Shown here in pieces: positions 63,777 through 64,000 of a DNA stretch of 64,000 bases (its first letter is position 1; every line of letters begins with the position of its first letter). A program made the position numbers and the translations under genes. The DNA is from Iris pallida. Its lineage: Eukaryota > Streptophyta > Magnoliopsida > Asparagales > Iridaceae. The stretch is taken from positions 4,424,234 to 4,488,233 of the forward strand of contig JANAVB010044017.1 of the NCBI GenBank assembly GCA_029216955.1, written 5' to 3'. A model generated the notes under the pieces. It had not been told where the DNA came from and ran no database searches. It saw only the letters and a program-made list of their open reading frames with translations.

Positions 63777-64000
63777 TGTCATGACCCGCACCCTGATTAG
63801 GGGCACGAGCACGTAGGTAAGTCAAGCCTACGCTACAGAATCGGTGGTAGAACGCTGTATAGGTCGTCTATGTAGACACTTACAAAAAAGAGAAAAACCA
63901 CTGTCTTTTTTTATTAGTACAAAGCACTACAAATCGAGTACACCAGAGAGATCCTGCACTGAGAATCCCTGAGTACAAAAAGAATTCTGGGAAATGGGAT
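63777..64000 (-). repeat. LTR start of another chromovirus copy (runs off the window)
   Basis: TGTCATGACCCGCACCCTGATTAGGGGCACGAG resembles the LTR starts at 8065, 14919 and 50883 but diverges after about 100 bases. Only the first 224 bases are in the window. Confidence 0.65.

Overview
This is repeat-filled nuclear DNA from a flowering plant. I found no ordinary host gene. Nearly every base belongs to LTR retrotransposons of the Ty3/gypsy class (chromoviruses and one Tat-type element), one L1-type LINE with a plant-style ORF1, or MULE transposon relics. The plant mobile domain (PMD), plant-type GT-AG introns and the plant LINE domains support an angiosperm; the species cannot be named from this window.

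Layout, left to right. (A) 1-7747: plus-strand, non-autonomous chromovirus-like element with 4.5-kb LTRs; its 5' LTR runs off the window edge. (B) 7748-58810: an older tandem array of a pol-deleted chromovirus on the minus strand, ordered internal remnant - LTR1 - INT1 - LTR2 - INT2 - LTR3. (C) 18603-48551: a coding chromovirus with 4.1-kb LTRs and a chromodomain, inserted in the gag relic of INT2 with target duplication GTCCC. (D) 30136-46809: a 16.7-kb Tat-type element with 892-bp LTRs and two RNase H domains, inserted in the 5' LTR of C with target duplication TCTAT. (E) about 53490-58409: a LINE inside the TA microsatellite of LTR3. (F) 58811-64000: MULE transposase relics, a duplicated MULE/gag composite and further LTR pieces. 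The order of events is therefore array, then C, then D, with A and the LINE as separate insertions.

The most notable content lies in element D. Its sense (minus) strand carries a 5' ORF whose start codon sits on the putative primer-binding site, then one long gag-pol frame broken by about nine in-frame stops without any frameshift. Between pol and the 3' LTR the opposite (plus) strand carries a separate gene with its own TATA box, four exons and three phase-1 introns. It predicts an intact 1,398-residue protein with a plant mobile domain, a basic NLS-like stretch and a C-terminal coiled coil. A second small plus-strand gene, also with a TATA box, follows behind a 60-bp tandem repeat array. 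A dense set of TGCGCA palindromes lies between the LTR promoter and the PMD-gene promoter.

A second notable feature is a short GT-AG intron at the same site near the integrase C-terminus in three chromovirus copies. In element C it is 94 bp and accounts exactly for an apparent frameshift between integrase and chromodomain.
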